DNA of 19,383 nt from CAZUFB01 sp964619775 (GCA_964619775.1 CAZUFB010000038.1:1-19383), one strand, 5' to 3'. Numbered from the stretch's first letter, positions 6,673 to 14,068 are shown. Made by a program: numbers and translations. Notes: generated from the letters alone by a model not told the origin.

Positions 6673-7920
6673 ATGTCTGGACGGCAGGTCGTGTCCGGCG
6701 GGACGATGTGCGGTCGGCGTGCGTTCGCACGGCTGGCGGTTGCTGCGTGCGGAGGGGCGGCGTGCTTGCTCGCAGGGTGCGCCTCGGCCGCCTCGGGGGG
6801 CGACGGGCAGGGCGACGAGGAGGGGGCCGCGGACGAGGCGTCTCAGGAAGAGGCCGCGGACGCGTCGGCCGACGATCTCGAGGGGCGCGTCGAGGAACTG
6901 CTGGCCGAGCTCACGGTGGAACAGAAGGTCTGCCAGCTGTTCTGTGTGCGCCCCGAGGCCCTCACCGGCGTGGGCCAGGCCGTGCAGGCCGGCGACGCCA
7001 CGCGCGAGGCGCTCGCCTCGCGGCCCGTGGGCGGCATCGTCTACTTCGGGCAGAACATCCTCGACGCCGACCAGTTCTGCACGATGCTTGCGGACACGGC
7101 GGCGATGGAGGTGCCGGTACCGCTCTTCTTCGCCGTCGACGAGGAAGGCGGCCCGCTCGTCGCGCGCATCGCGAACAGCGGGGCCTTCGACGTGCCCTCT
7201 TTTCCTGCCATGGCGGAGATCGGCGCGTCGGGCGACGTGACGGCGGCCTTCGAGGTGGGCGACACGATCGGGGGCTACCTGGCCGAGATTGGCCTCAACC
7301 TCAACTTTGCGCCGGTCGCCGACGTGCTCACCAACCCCGACAGCGTTATCGGGACGCGGTCGTTCTCGAGCGACCCCGAGGTTGTCGCCGCGATGGTGGA
7401 GCAGGTCGTCGTCGGGTTGCAGGGCCGGGGCGTGAGCGCCGCGGCGAAGCACTTCCCGGGCCACGGAGACGCCGGGGCCGACAGCCACACGGGCGCGGCG
7501 GTGAGCGAGCGGACCCTCGACGAGCTGCGCACCTGCGAGTTCGTGCCGTTCGCGGTTGCCATCGAGGCAGGGGTCGACTTTGTGATGGTGGGGCACATCA
7601 CGACGCCCAACGCGGCGGCCGACGACTTGCCGGCGAGCCTTTCGCCCACGGCGATCAACGGGTGGCTGCGCGACGAGCTGGGTTTCGACGGCGTGGTGGT
7701 GTCCGACGCGATGAACATGGGGGCGGTCACGCAGCTTTACGATTCCGGCGAGGCGGCGGTGCGCTTCGTCCAGGCGGGCGGCGACCTCGTGCTCGACCCC
7801 GACAACTTCGAGGATGCCTACCAGGGGCTGCTGTCCGCCGTCGAGGCAGGTGATGTCCCCGTTTCACGCATCGAAGAGTCGGTGCGGCGCATTCTGCGCG
7901 TCAAGCTGGGAAAATCGTGA
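6673..7920 (+). CDS. nagZ: GH3-family beta-N-acetylhexosaminidase (NagZ-like), predicted lipoprotein
   Basis: 415 residues. Glycoside hydrolase family 3 enzyme of the NagZ type, which removes N-acetylglucosamine from peptidoglycan fragments. The NagZ acid/base loop KHFPGHG (259-265) with D270-S-H272 is intact, and the nucleophile is D345 in SDAMNM. DEEGGP corresponds to the conserved D(Q/E)EGG segment. The N-terminus has GRRAF (14-18), a hydrophobic stretch and a lipobox LLAGC with C36, followed by an acidic Ser/Ala/Glu-rich linker, so it should be a surface lipoprotein; the paired arginines raise the possibility of Tat export. The start at 6673 follows GGAAGGGGAAGG and begins the signal peptide; the 58 residues upstream are Arg-rich and not signal-like. 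Substrate specificity is inferred from the family. Confidence 0.88.
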   Translation: MSGRQVVSGGTMCGRRAFARLAVAACGGAACLLAGCASAASGGDGQGDEEGAADEASQEEAADASADDLEGRVEELLAELTVEQKVCQLFCVRPEALTGVGQAVQAGDATREALASRPVGGIVYFGQNILDADQFCTMLADTAAMEVPVPLFFAVDEEGGPLVARIANSGAFDVPSFPAMAEIGASGDVTAAFEVGDTIGGYLAEIGLNLNFAPVADVLTNPDSVIGTRSFSSDPEVVAAMVEQVVVGLQGRGVSAAAKHFPGHGDAGADSHTGAAVSERTLDELRTCEFVPFAVAIEAGVDFVMVGHITTPNAAADDLPASLSPTAINGWLRDELGFDGVVVSDAMNMGAVTQLYDSGEAAVRFVQAGGDLVLDPDNFEDAYQGLLSAVEAGDVPVSRIEESVRRILRVKLGKS

Positions 7921-8001
7921 AATCGTAGAATACAAGATGCTGCAGCCGGTGTAGTGTTCGCCACCGTATAGGCCATCACTCCATAAAATCTTCCCATGGT
8001 T

Positions 8002-8031
8002 TTGATAACCTTAAAAAACTGCACCTATACA
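8002..8031 (+). promoter_or_regulatory. veg promoter
   Basis: TTGATA (8002-8007) and TATACA (8026-8031) with an 18-bp spacer lie in a locally AT-rich island, giving a short leader of about 30 nt before veg. It is one of the best sigma-70-type promoters in the window. Confidence 0.7.
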
Positions 8032-8069
8032 CGCTAACCCGTGCATGCACGGTATCGGAGGACGGCAAG

Positions 8070-8363
8070 ATGGAAAACGAAGAGCCCGAAGAGCCCGTAA
8101 ACAAGGTCGAGGCCATTCACGAGAAGCTCGAATCCATGATGGGCGAGCGCGTGAAGGTTCGCGCCAACATGGGGCGTTCCCGTATCGTAGAACGGGAGGG
8201 CACCTTGCTGCAAGCCCACGGCTCGCTCTTCATCCTCGAGGTCGACGAGCGGCGCGGTCGCAAGGCGCGTCAGTCCTACCAGTACGTCGACGTGCTCACC
8301 GGCGCGGTCGAGCTGAGCGATCCGGCGAGCGGCGCGCTGCTTTACGATCCCGAGAACAACTAG
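8070..8363 (+). CDS. veg: Veg-family protein
   Basis: 97 residues. The core (roughly 16-82) carries the family pattern: GERVKVRANMGRSR, then R-x-G-x-L, FILEVDE, and the closing SYQYVDVLTGAVEL. Veg is a small protein first known from a very strong Bacillus subtilis promoter and linked there to biofilm-matrix gene expression; its molecular action is not settled. GGAGGA lies 8 bases before the ATG. The N-terminal 12 residues are acidic and Pro-rich, an addition to the short firmicute form. It has its own promoter and sits just before ispE, the same relative placement as in B. subtilis, where only a small gene separates them. Confidence 0.88.
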   Translation: MENEEPEEPVNKVEAIHEKLESMMGERVKVRANMGRSRIVEREGTLLQAHGSLFILEVDERRGRKARQSYQYVDVLTGAVELSDPASGALLYDPENN

Positions 8364-8396
8364 ATCCCAGGGCAGTCCGCAAAAACGCCGCGCGGC

Positions 8397-8472
8397 GTCG
8401 CGCTTGGGCCATGCACCTCCTGTACGCGTCGCCCTCGTGCGCTTTGTTCGGCAACTTCGCGGGCTGCCCTGA
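8397..8472 (+). repeat. Intergenic element, copy A (before ispE)
   Basis: 76 nt matching 18153-18228 end to end, from GTCGCGCT to GCCCTGA, with one compensating pair of small indels or shifts. Most differences are C/T or G/A transitions. The two copies do not share one open frame, so a conserved peptide is unlikely. Class unknown: a repeat family, a structured leader or a small RNA are all possible. Confidence 0.6.
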
Positions 8473-8482
8473 GGACGCGGGG

Positions 8483-8500
8483 CCGTCCCCGTTGGGACGG
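8483..8500 (+). other. Hairpin between veg and ispE
   Basis: CCGTCCC (8483-8489) pairs with GGGACGG (8494-8500) around a CGTT loop. A second imperfect stem follows at about 8508-8530. There is no T-tract. It may be a weak terminator for veg or leader structure for ispE. Confidence 0.35.
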
Positions 8501-8583
8501 GCCGTAGCCGCCGCACCTGTGCGGGCGGGAGGGCCGGCTTTCCGTCCTGCTTCGCATGCCGGGTATCGCAGGGAGGAGCTGCC

Positions 8584-9447
8584 GTGGACGTACGTGCCCA
8601 TGCCAAGATCAACCTGCTTCTGAGCGTGCGGCCGGGCGCGGACGCGTCGGGCTACCACGCCGTGGAGACCGCGATGTGCCCGCTCGAGCTGGCCGACGAG
8701 GTGCGCGTCCTGGAGACGGGCCGTCCCGGCGTCGAGCTTGCGTGCGAGCCTGACCCGCTGCACGGTGCGCCTCCCGAACGCAACCTGGCCTTTCGCGCGG
8801 CGCTTGCGGTCGGAAAGGCGTTCGACCGGCCGGTTGCCTGCCGCGCGGAGATCGTCAAGCGCATCCCCGCGCAGGCGGGGCTGGGCGGCGGCTCGTCCGA
8901 CGCCGCGGCGGTGATGCGCTGCCTGGCGCTGCTGTGGGGGGAGGACCCGCTCGACCCCCGCCTCGTGCGCGCGGCGGCGGAGCTGGGTGCCGACGTGCCG
9001 TTCTTCCTCGGGGACGTCCCCGCGCTGCTCACCGGGCGCGGTGATGTGCCAGTCGAGCGGTTCGCGCCCTTCGGCCTGCCCGTGGCGCTCGTCAAGCCGC
9101 CGGTCGGGGTGCCCACCGGCGCCGCCTACGCCCTGCTCGACCGCCTGCGCCCCCCAGAGCTGCCCGCCGCCCCGCTCGTGGAGGCCCTGCGCGCCGGGGA
9201 CGCGGCGCGGGCCGCGGCCTGCTGCGGCAACAACATGGAGGGCGCCGCGCGCGTTCTTGCCCCCGAGCTCGACGGGGTCTTCTCGTTTTTGGCGGGCCGG
9301 CCCGAGGCCCTGGGCGCGCCGCTGTTGTGCGGCAGCGGGTCGTGCGTGGCGCTGTTCGTGCGCGACGCGGCGGCGGCGGGGAGCGTCGCCGCGGAGGCAC
9401 GCAAACGGGGCTGGTGGTCGTGTGCCACGGCCACCTTCGCCGGGTAG
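8584..9447 (+). CDS. ispE: 4-diphosphocytidyl-2-C-methyl-D-erythritol kinase IspE
   Basis: 287 residues. It phosphorylates CDP-methylerythritol with ATP in the MEP pathway, which supplies isopentenyl diphosphate for undecaprenol and quinones. GHMP-kinase signatures: AHAKINLLLSV with K8, the glycine-rich ATP loop PAQAGLGGGSSDAAA (95-109), catalytic D137 in DVPFF, and GSGSCVALF starting at G250. Length fits the family. The start is a GTG at 8584, well placed behind GGGAGGAG and directly before the AKINL motif. It follows veg after 220 bp of structured intergenic DNA that includes element copy A. The C-terminus ends 62 bp before the tRNA. Confidence 0.93.
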   Translation: MDVRAHAKINLLLSVRPGADASGYHAVETAMCPLELADEVRVLETGRPGVELACEPDPLHGAPPERNLAFRAALAVGKAFDRPVACRAEIVKRIPAQAGLGGGSSDAAAVMRCLALLWGEDPLDPRLVRAAAELGADVPFFLGDVPALLTGRGDVPVERFAPFGLPVALVKPPVGVPTGAAYALLDRLRPPELPAAPLVEALRAGDAARAAACCGNNMEGAARVLAPELDGVFSFLAGRPEALGAPLLCGSGSCVALFVRDAAAAGSVAAEARKRGWWSCATATFAG

Positions 9448-9471
9448 GTTTGTGAAGACGCTGTTGCAACC

Positions 9472-9499
9472 TTGCGCCGTTCGGGGGTTCTGCTAAAAT
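9472..9499 (+). promoter_or_regulatory. tRNA-Pro promoter
   Basis: TTGCGC (9472-9477), 16-bp spacer, TAAAAT (9494-9499); the tRNA begins 11 bases later. Confidence 0.7.
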
Positions 9500-9509
9500 A
9501 TGCGGCCGC

Positions 9510-9586
9510 CGGGATGTGGCTCAGCTTGGTAGAGCGCTGCGTTCGGGACGCAGAGGCCGCTGGTTCAAATCCAGTCATCCCGACCA
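9510..9586 (+). tRNA. tRNA-Pro (anticodon CGG)
   Basis: A 77-nt cloverleaf with CCA encoded at 9584-9586. The acceptor stem CGGGATG/CATCCCG pairs fully. The anticodon stem CTGCG/CGCAG encloses the loop TTCGGGA, giving anticodon CGG, which reads CCG proline codons. The T arm GCTGG-TTCAAAT-CCAGT has one G-T wobble pair. It has its own promoter and terminator. Confidence 0.96.
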
Positions 9587-9599
9587 GGCGAGCAATGGT

Positions 9600-9630
9600 G
9601 CGGGCCGCCATACGGTGGTCCGCATTTTTT
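9600..9630 (+). terminator. Intrinsic terminator after tRNA-Pro
   Basis: A 10-bp stem, GCGGGCCGCC (9600-9609) with GGTGGTCCGC (9614-9623), has two G-T pairs and an ATAC loop, and is followed by A and six T. Confidence 0.9.
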
Positions 9631-9711
9631 GTTTACCCAGGTATTTGCGGGTGGCACCGGTTTGGTTCTGCAAATCAAAATTGGTGCGTGCGACTTTGCA
9701 GGATTGAGTGT

Positions 9712-9740
9712 TTGAGACGGCATCGGTGGGGTATTATACG
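9712..9740 (+). promoter_or_regulatory. tatA promoter
   Basis: TTGAGA (9712-9717), 17-bp spacer, TATACG (9735-9740), about 75 bp before the tatA start. Confidence 0.6.
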
Positions 9741-9814
9741 ACCGTCCCGGAAACAGGCGAGCGCAAAGCCCGACGAAGAGGGTGCCCGCCGACGACAATG
9801 GAAGGTTTTGAACT

Positions 9815-10144
9815 ATGGGCATCATCGGCGGTATCGGCGTTCCTGAGCTCCTTATCATCCTGGTCGTTGTGCTCCTGATCTTCGGCCCGAAGAATCTCCC
9901 AAAGCTCGGTGCCTCCCTCGGTAAGACCGTCAAGAACATCCGCGCCGGCATGGGCGAGGACGACGAGAAGGAAAGCAAGAAGAAGATAGAGGACGAGGTC
10001 GAGGTCGTCGACGAGGAGGACGCCGATATCGAGCAGGACGAGGAGCCTGTCGAGGAGGAGGCCCCCAAGAAGAAGGCTCCCGCCAAGAAGCGCACCACCA
10101 CGGCTGCCAAGAAGAAGGCTGCCGCCGAGGAGGAGGACGAGTAG
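9815..10144 (+). CDS. tatA: Twin-arginine translocase subunit TatA/TatE family
   Basis: 109 residues. It is the pore-forming or protein-conducting subunit that, with TatC, exports folded proteins across the membrane. A single membrane helix at about 8-23 (VPELLIILVVVLLIF) is followed by the FGPKNLPKLG hinge, an amphipathic helix to about residue 45, and a charged tail. The tail is longer than usual and sorts into an acidic middle (EDEVEVVDEEDADIEQDEE) and Lys/Ala-rich segments. The start follows GGAAGG. No tatC is in the window. The GH3 lipoprotein and coriobacterial respiratory enzymes are plausible clients. TatA and TatB are hard to separate, but the Gly-rich hinge without a Glu in the helix favours TatA. 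Confidence 0.9.
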   Translation: MGIIGGIGVPELLIILVVVLLIFGPKNLPKLGASLGKTVKNIRAGMGEDDEKESKKKIEDEVEVVDEEDADIEQDEEPVEEEAPKKKAPAKKRTTTAAKKKAAAEEEDE

Positions 10145-10174
10145 GCCGACCGCGTTTCTCAAGTCCGATTTTCG

Positions 10175-10209
10175 TGCGGCGCGCATCCTCACGCGGGGTG
10201 CGCGCCGCA
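10175..10209 (+). terminator. GC-rich hairpin after tatA
   Basis: TGCGGCGCGCA (10175-10185) and TGCGCGCCGCA (10199-10209) form a perfect 11-bp stem with a 13-nt loop, 30 bp after the tatA stop. There is no T-tract, so termination efficiency is uncertain. Confidence 0.5.
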
Positions 10210-10269
10210 ATCCGGTAGACGGCGGCGTTTTCGCGCGGGTGCACCCGCCTGCCGCAGGGCGCCCGCCGC

Positions 10270-10296
10270 TTGCGCGAGCGCCCGTTGTTTTATACA
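10270..10296 (+). promoter_or_regulatory. greA promoter
   Basis: TTGCGC (10270-10275) and TATACA (10291-10296) with a 15-bp spacer, 60 bp before the start codon. Confidence 0.55.
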
Positions 10297-10355
10297 CGCG
10301 CCGGGTGCGCGGACGCCCCGAGTGCGCGACCGATGAAACGAGGAGTCGCATCATC

Positions 10356-10835
10356 ATGGACGTATCTAAGGAAATCGTGCTCACCCCCGAAGGCAAACAG
10401 AAGCTTGAGGAAGAGCTTAAGTGGCGCGAGGGGGAGGAGCGCGAACGCATCACCGAGGCCATCAAGGTGGCGCGCGATTTTGGCGACCTGTCCGAGAACT
10501 CCGAGTACGACGACGCCAAGGATGAGCAGGCTGCCAACGAGAACCGTATCAGTGTGCTCAAGCAGCAGCTTGCCAACTGCGTGGTCGTCGAGGCGCCCCG
10601 CCGCGGCGGGCGCATCACGATCGGCCATGTGGTGACGGTTGCCGACGCCAACGGCAAGCAGCGCGTGTTCACCATCGTGGGGACCGCCGAGGCCGACCCC
10701 AAGGCCGGCAAGATCTCGAACGAGTCGCCGATGGGCAAGGCGCTGATGGACCATCGCAAGGGCGACGAGGTGTCGTTCTTAAGCCCGAGCGGCAAGACCC
10801 TGCGCTACACGGTGCTCGAGGTCGAGTCGCGCTAG
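10356..10835 (+). CDS. greA: Transcription elongation factor GreA
   Basis: 159 residues. It enters the secondary channel of RNA polymerase and stimulates cleavage of backtracked transcripts. The N-terminal coiled coil carries the hallmark tip GDLSENSEYDDAK with acidic D44 and E47, and the C-terminal FKBP-like domain ends GDEVSFLSPSG...RYTVLEV. Length is standard. The ATG at 10356 fits the family start and follows AGGAG; the frame is open another 39 codons upstream, but that part overlaps the promoter and is Arg/Pro-rich. A strong intrinsic terminator follows directly. The gene appears monocistronic despite lysS being close. Confidence 0.95.
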   Translation: MDVSKEIVLTPEGKQKLEEELKWREGEERERITEAIKVARDFGDLSENSEYDDAKDEQAANENRISVLKQQLANCVVVEAPRRGGRITIGHVVTVADANGKQRVFTIVGTAEADPKAGKISNESPMGKALMDHRKGDEVSFLSPSGKTLRYTVLEVESR

Positions 10836-10855
10836 CGCGTATCGTGGAACACCCT

Positions 10856-10884
10856 CCCGCCCGGCTGGTCCCGGGCGGGTTTTT
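10856..10884 (+). terminator. Intrinsic terminator between greA and lysS
   Basis: A perfect 9-bp stem, CCCGCCCGG (10856-10864) with CCGGGCGGG (10871-10879), has a 6-nt loop and is followed by five T (10880-10884). It ends only 27 bp before the lysS start. Confidence 0.88.
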
Positions 10885-10911
10885 GAGTATGGCGAAGAAA
10901 GGCGAACCTTT

Positions 10912-12444
10912 ATGGCCGACGAGCCCATCACCAACGGAGGGTGCCCTGCCGACGGGACGCCCTGCACCCCCGCCGCCAACGACGAGCGCGCGATGCGCCT
11001 TGCCAAGCGTCAGGCAATCATCGACGCGGGTGAGGAGGCGTACAGGCGCCGTTTCGATCAGACGCACCATGCCAGCGAACTGGCCGAGCGCTATGCCGGC
11101 CTCGAGGCAGGCGCGGTCACCGACGACGCCGTGGCGGTCGCCGGGCGCGTCATGGCGGTCCGCGACCAGGGGAAGGTCTGCTTCCTCGTCCTGCGCGACG
11201 GGTCGGGCGACGTCCAGCTCTTCTGCCGCATCAACGTGCTGGGCGAGCAGGCCTGGGAGGGCCTGAAGCGGCTCGACGTGGGCGACATCGTGGGTGCCCG
11301 CGGGACGGTGCTGCGCACCCGCCGCGGCGAGCTGTCGGTGTCCCCCACCGAGGTGGTGCTGCTCTCCAAGTCGTGCCGCCCGCTGCCCGAGAAGTTCCAC
11401 GGCCTCTCCGACAAGGAGACCCGCTACCGCCAGCGCTACGTCGACCTGGTGATGAACCCCGACGTCAAGGAGACCTTCGCCAAGCGCTTCAAGATCGTCT
11501 CCACCATCCGCCGCTACATGGAGGACCTCGACTTCGTCGAGGTGGAGACCCCCATCCTGCACGCGGTGGCCTCGGGTGCAAACGCAAAGCCGTTTGTGAC
11601 CCACTACAACGCCCTGGGCGTCGACTGCTACCTGCGCATCGCCCCCGAGCTGCACCTCAAGCGCCTTCTGGTGGGCGGGTTCGAGCGGGTGTTCGAGATG
11701 AACCGGTCGTTCCGCAACGAAGGCATGGACTACAAGCACAACCCCGAGTTTACGACGATGGAGGCCTATCAGGCCTACACCGACCTCGAAGGGATGAAGG
11801 AGTTGTGCCAGGGGCTCATCCAAGCCTGCAACGCCGCGGTCAACGACGGCGACGTCGTGACCTACGGCGGCGTCGAGGTCAACCTGGGCGGGCAGTGGCC
11901 GAGCCGCCCGATGACCGAGCTGGTGGGGGAGGCATGCGGCTGCGAGATCTCGATGGACACTCCGGTGGAGACCCTGCGCGAGCTGTGCCGCGCCCAGGGC
12001 ATCGAGCCGCAGGACGACTGGGGTGCCGGCAAACTCATCTTCGAGATTTACGACGAGAAGGTCGAGTCGACGCTCGTCGACCCCACGTTCGTGGTCGACT
12101 ACCCGGTCGAGGTGAGCCCGTTGGCCAAGAAGAAGGCCGACGACCAGCGCCTCACCGACCGCTTCGAGCTGGTCATCGCCGGCTGCGAGTACGCCAACGC
12201 GTTCAGCGAGCTCAACGACCCGGTTGACCAGGAGGCGCGCTTCAAGGCCCAGGCCGAGGCCAAGGCGCACGGCGACGCCGAGGCGATGGACTACGACCGC
12301 GACTATGTGCGCGCCCTCGAGTACGGCATGCCCCCGGCGGGTGGCATCGGCATCGGCATAGACCGCCTCGTGATGCTGCTCACCGACGAGTCCTCGATCC
12401 GCGACGTGCTGCTGTTCCCGCACATGCGCCCCGAGGCCGAATAG
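10912..12444 (+). CDS. lysS: Lysine--tRNA ligase, class II
   Basis: 510 residues. It charges tRNA-Lys. An N-terminal OB-fold tRNA-binding domain (about 78-170, VAGRVMAVRDQGK, FLVLRDGSGDVQLFC) precedes the class II catalytic core: motif 1 near FVEVETPIL (208-216), motif 2 FRNEGMDYKHNPEFTTME from F267, and motif 3 GGIGIGIDRL (477-486). Length is normal for the bacterial enzyme, with a short Gly/Pro/Cys-containing N-terminal tail of about 20 residues that the core does not need. The ATG at 10912 follows GAAGAAAGG. With the greA terminator 27 bp away there is little room for a separate promoter, so expression may depend on readthrough or on a promoter within greA. Confidence 0.95.
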   Translation: MADEPITNGGCPADGTPCTPAANDERAMRLAKRQAIIDAGEEAYRRRFDQTHHASELAERYAGLEAGAVTDDAVAVAGRVMAVRDQGKVCFLVLRDGSGDVQLFCRINVLGEQAWEGLKRLDVGDIVGARGTVLRTRRGELSVSPTEVVLLSKSCRPLPEKFHGLSDKETRYRQRYVDLVMNPDVKETFAKRFKIVSTIRRYMEDLDFVEVETPILHAVASGANAKPFVTHYNALGVDCYLRIAPELHLKRLLVGGFERVFEMNRSFRNEGMDYKHNPEFTTMEAYQAYTDLEGMKELCQGLIQACNAAVNDGDVVTYGGVEVNLGGQWPSRPMTELVGEACGCEISMDTPVETLRELCRAQGIEPQDDWGAGKLIFEIYDEKVESTLVDPTFVVDYPVEVSPLAKKKADDQRLTDRFELVIAGCEYANAFSELNDPVDQEARFKAQAEAKAHGDAEAMDYDRDYVRALEYGMPPAGGIGIGIDRLVMLLTDESSIRDVLLFPHMRPEAE

Positions 12445-12584
12445 GCCGGGCAGGCGGCGCGCCGGCCTGCAGGATTGAAGGTCGGCGCACAAAACCTCGA
12501 GCGTCAACCCAAGCTTTACGGTAAGGGTTTGGACGCCGTACCGACCCTGACCAGCTGTTTTGCGAGAGAGGGACGTGATCGTCC

Positions 12585-13889
12585 ATGGCCGACTTCCTTG
12601 ACGACCTGATCGGCATCCAGAAAGAGTTCAAGGCCATCACGAGCGACATCGCCGACGAAACCGCGGAGCTGCGCGGCGCCACCGTGTCGGCCGAGCCGGT
12701 GTGGACCCCGGGCGACTACAAGGTCGTCCCCAAGGGCAACGCCGCGATGTGCGTCCGCTGCAAGCGCCCCGACGCAAGCTGCGACCTGTGCATGCAGGTG
12801 TGCCCCACCGACTCGATCTGGATCGACGACGACGGCTCGCTCGAGATCAAGCCCGACTGCCGCAAGTGCGGCCTGTGCGTGGCGGCGTGCCCCACCGACG
12901 CACTCGTCTCCTCGATGCACGGCCCGCGCGCCCTGTACGACAAGATCTGCAAGGCGGCCGAGGCCAACGAGATGGTCTACGTCACCTGCACGCGCGCGCT
13001 GGGCCACGTGCCCGACGCCGCCGAGGTCGTGCTGCCCTGCGTCGGGGCTCTGTCGGCCGACGTGTGGTACGCCATCCTGTGCGAGTACGGCAACGTGGGC
13101 ATCTACCTGCCCACCGGTATCTGCGACAAGTGCCGCACCACCACCGGGGAGGACTTCTACACCGAGCAGATCAGCGTCGGCGAGGGCTGGTCGGGCGAGA
13201 CCGTCGACCTGGTGACCCGCGAGCGCGACCTCGTCCTCGAGGTCGACCACCAGGTCGAGCGCAAGCAGTTCATCAACAGCTCGATGAAGTCGCTCGGCAT
13301 GACCGCCTCCAAGGTCAACCCCATCACCGCCAAGCTGGCGCGCGCGGCGGAGAAGATCTCGAAGCACACCAAGCAGATCAACGAGCTCCAAAAGACGCTC
13401 GACCGCCTCTGCGGCGCCAAGAGCACCGCCGAGAAGAAGCGCGTCCTCACCAACACGCGCCAGCTCATGCTCGTCGCCCTGGCCAACCACCCCGACACCG
13501 CCGAGAACATCCTCTTCGACCTTCCCGTTGCCACCGAGGCGTGCGACGGCTGCGGCGACTGCGCCGAAGCCTGCCCCACCAAGGCCATCGACATCGTCGA
13601 CGGCAAGGCCCAGATCCTGTCGACCCACTGTGTCGCATGCGCGCTGTGCCTGGACGTCTGCCCGCTCGGCGCCGTCGAGTTCGAGGAGTGCGACGGCTCC
13701 CGCCTCATTGTGGACGACCCCGAGGCGCAGAAGAAGATCGAGGAGGAGGAGAAGGCGAAGCGGCAGCGCGAGGAGGCGCGCGAGAAGGGCAAGGAGTACG
13801 GCAAGAAGGCCCTCGACTTCCTCGAGCGGCAGAGCGACATCGAGGAGGAGGAAGAGCGCCGGCGCCGAGAGCGCGCCAAGGGACAGTAA
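12585..13889 (+). CDS. Multi-[4Fe-4S] ferredoxin-type protein of unknown function
   Basis: 434 residues. Two ferredoxin-like cluster pairs frame the protein. N-terminal: C56, C59, C66, C69, C73 and C92-x2-C-x2-C-x3-C102-P. C-terminal: C320-x2-C-x2-C-x3-C330-P and C349-x2-C-x2-C-x3-C359-P. Together they could hold four [4Fe-4S] clusters. Between them a separate segment has C135, C152, C166, C180 and C183 (TGICDKC), followed by a Lys-rich helical linker (about 250-290). The last 50 residues are a highly charged Glu/Lys/Arg helix. No signal peptide or membrane helix, so it is probably cytosolic. The middle cysteines recall electron-transfer subunits beside heterodisulfide reductase or hydrogenase, but I cannot assign a family. 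GAGAGAGGGA precedes the start. A role in electron transfer is a safe inference; the partner is not known. Confidence 0.82.
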   Translation: MADFLDDLIGIQKEFKAITSDIADETAELRGATVSAEPVWTPGDYKVVPKGNAAMCVRCKRPDASCDLCMQVCPTDSIWIDDDGSLEIKPDCRKCGLCVAACPTDALVSSMHGPRALYDKICKAAEANEMVYVTCTRALGHVPDAAEVVLPCVGALSADVWYAILCEYGNVGIYLPTGICDKCRTTTGEDFYTEQISVGEGWSGETVDLVTRERDLVLEVDHQVERKQFINSSMKSLGMTASKVNPITAKLARAAEKISKHTKQINELQKTLDRLCGAKSTAEKKRVLTNTRQLMLVALANHPDTAENILFDLPVATEACDGCGDCAEACPTKAIDIVDGKAQILSTHCVACALCLDVCPLGAVEFEECDGSRLIVDDPEAQKKIEEEEKAKRQREEAREKGKEYGKKALDFLERQSDIEEEEERRRRERAKGQ

Positions 13890-13927
13890 GGGAGGAGATG
13901 GGGCTGCAGGCCGCGTGCTTTATTTGT

Positions 13928-13955
13928 AGCGGGCGGTCTTTAACTGCCGCTCGCT
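13928..13955 (+). other. Hairpin after the Fe-S protein gene
   Basis: AGCGGGCGG (13928-13936) pairs with CCGCTCGCT (13947-13955), nine pairs with one G-T and a 10-nt loop. It has no T-tract. It may be a weak terminator. Confidence 0.4.
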
Positions 13956-13978
13956 GGGAGGAATTTGGATTTACGAGC

Positions 13979-14007
13979 TTGTGCGCAGCCGGTGTAATTA
14001 CTATCAT
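13979..14007 (+). promoter_or_regulatory. Cytochrome gene promoter
   Basis: TTGTGC (13979-13984), 17-bp spacer, TATCAT (14002-14007), 61 bp before the start codon. It suggests that the cytochrome gene is transcribed independently of the Fe-S gene. Confidence 0.68.
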
Positions 14008-14068
14008 CTCGTGTGTAAGGTAGGGCGTGTGTATGCGTTTTATGCATGCGCTGGGAAGAGGAGGAAAC

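Noticed and set aside
8411..8510. Small peptide encoded by the intergenic element (MHLLYASPSC...)
   Set aside because: The second copy does not keep the same frame through its length, and there is no ribosome binding site.
10669..12507. Minus-strand frame of 612 codons opposite lysS
   Set aside because: Shadow of the lysS gene in a GC-rich region; no recognisable motif.
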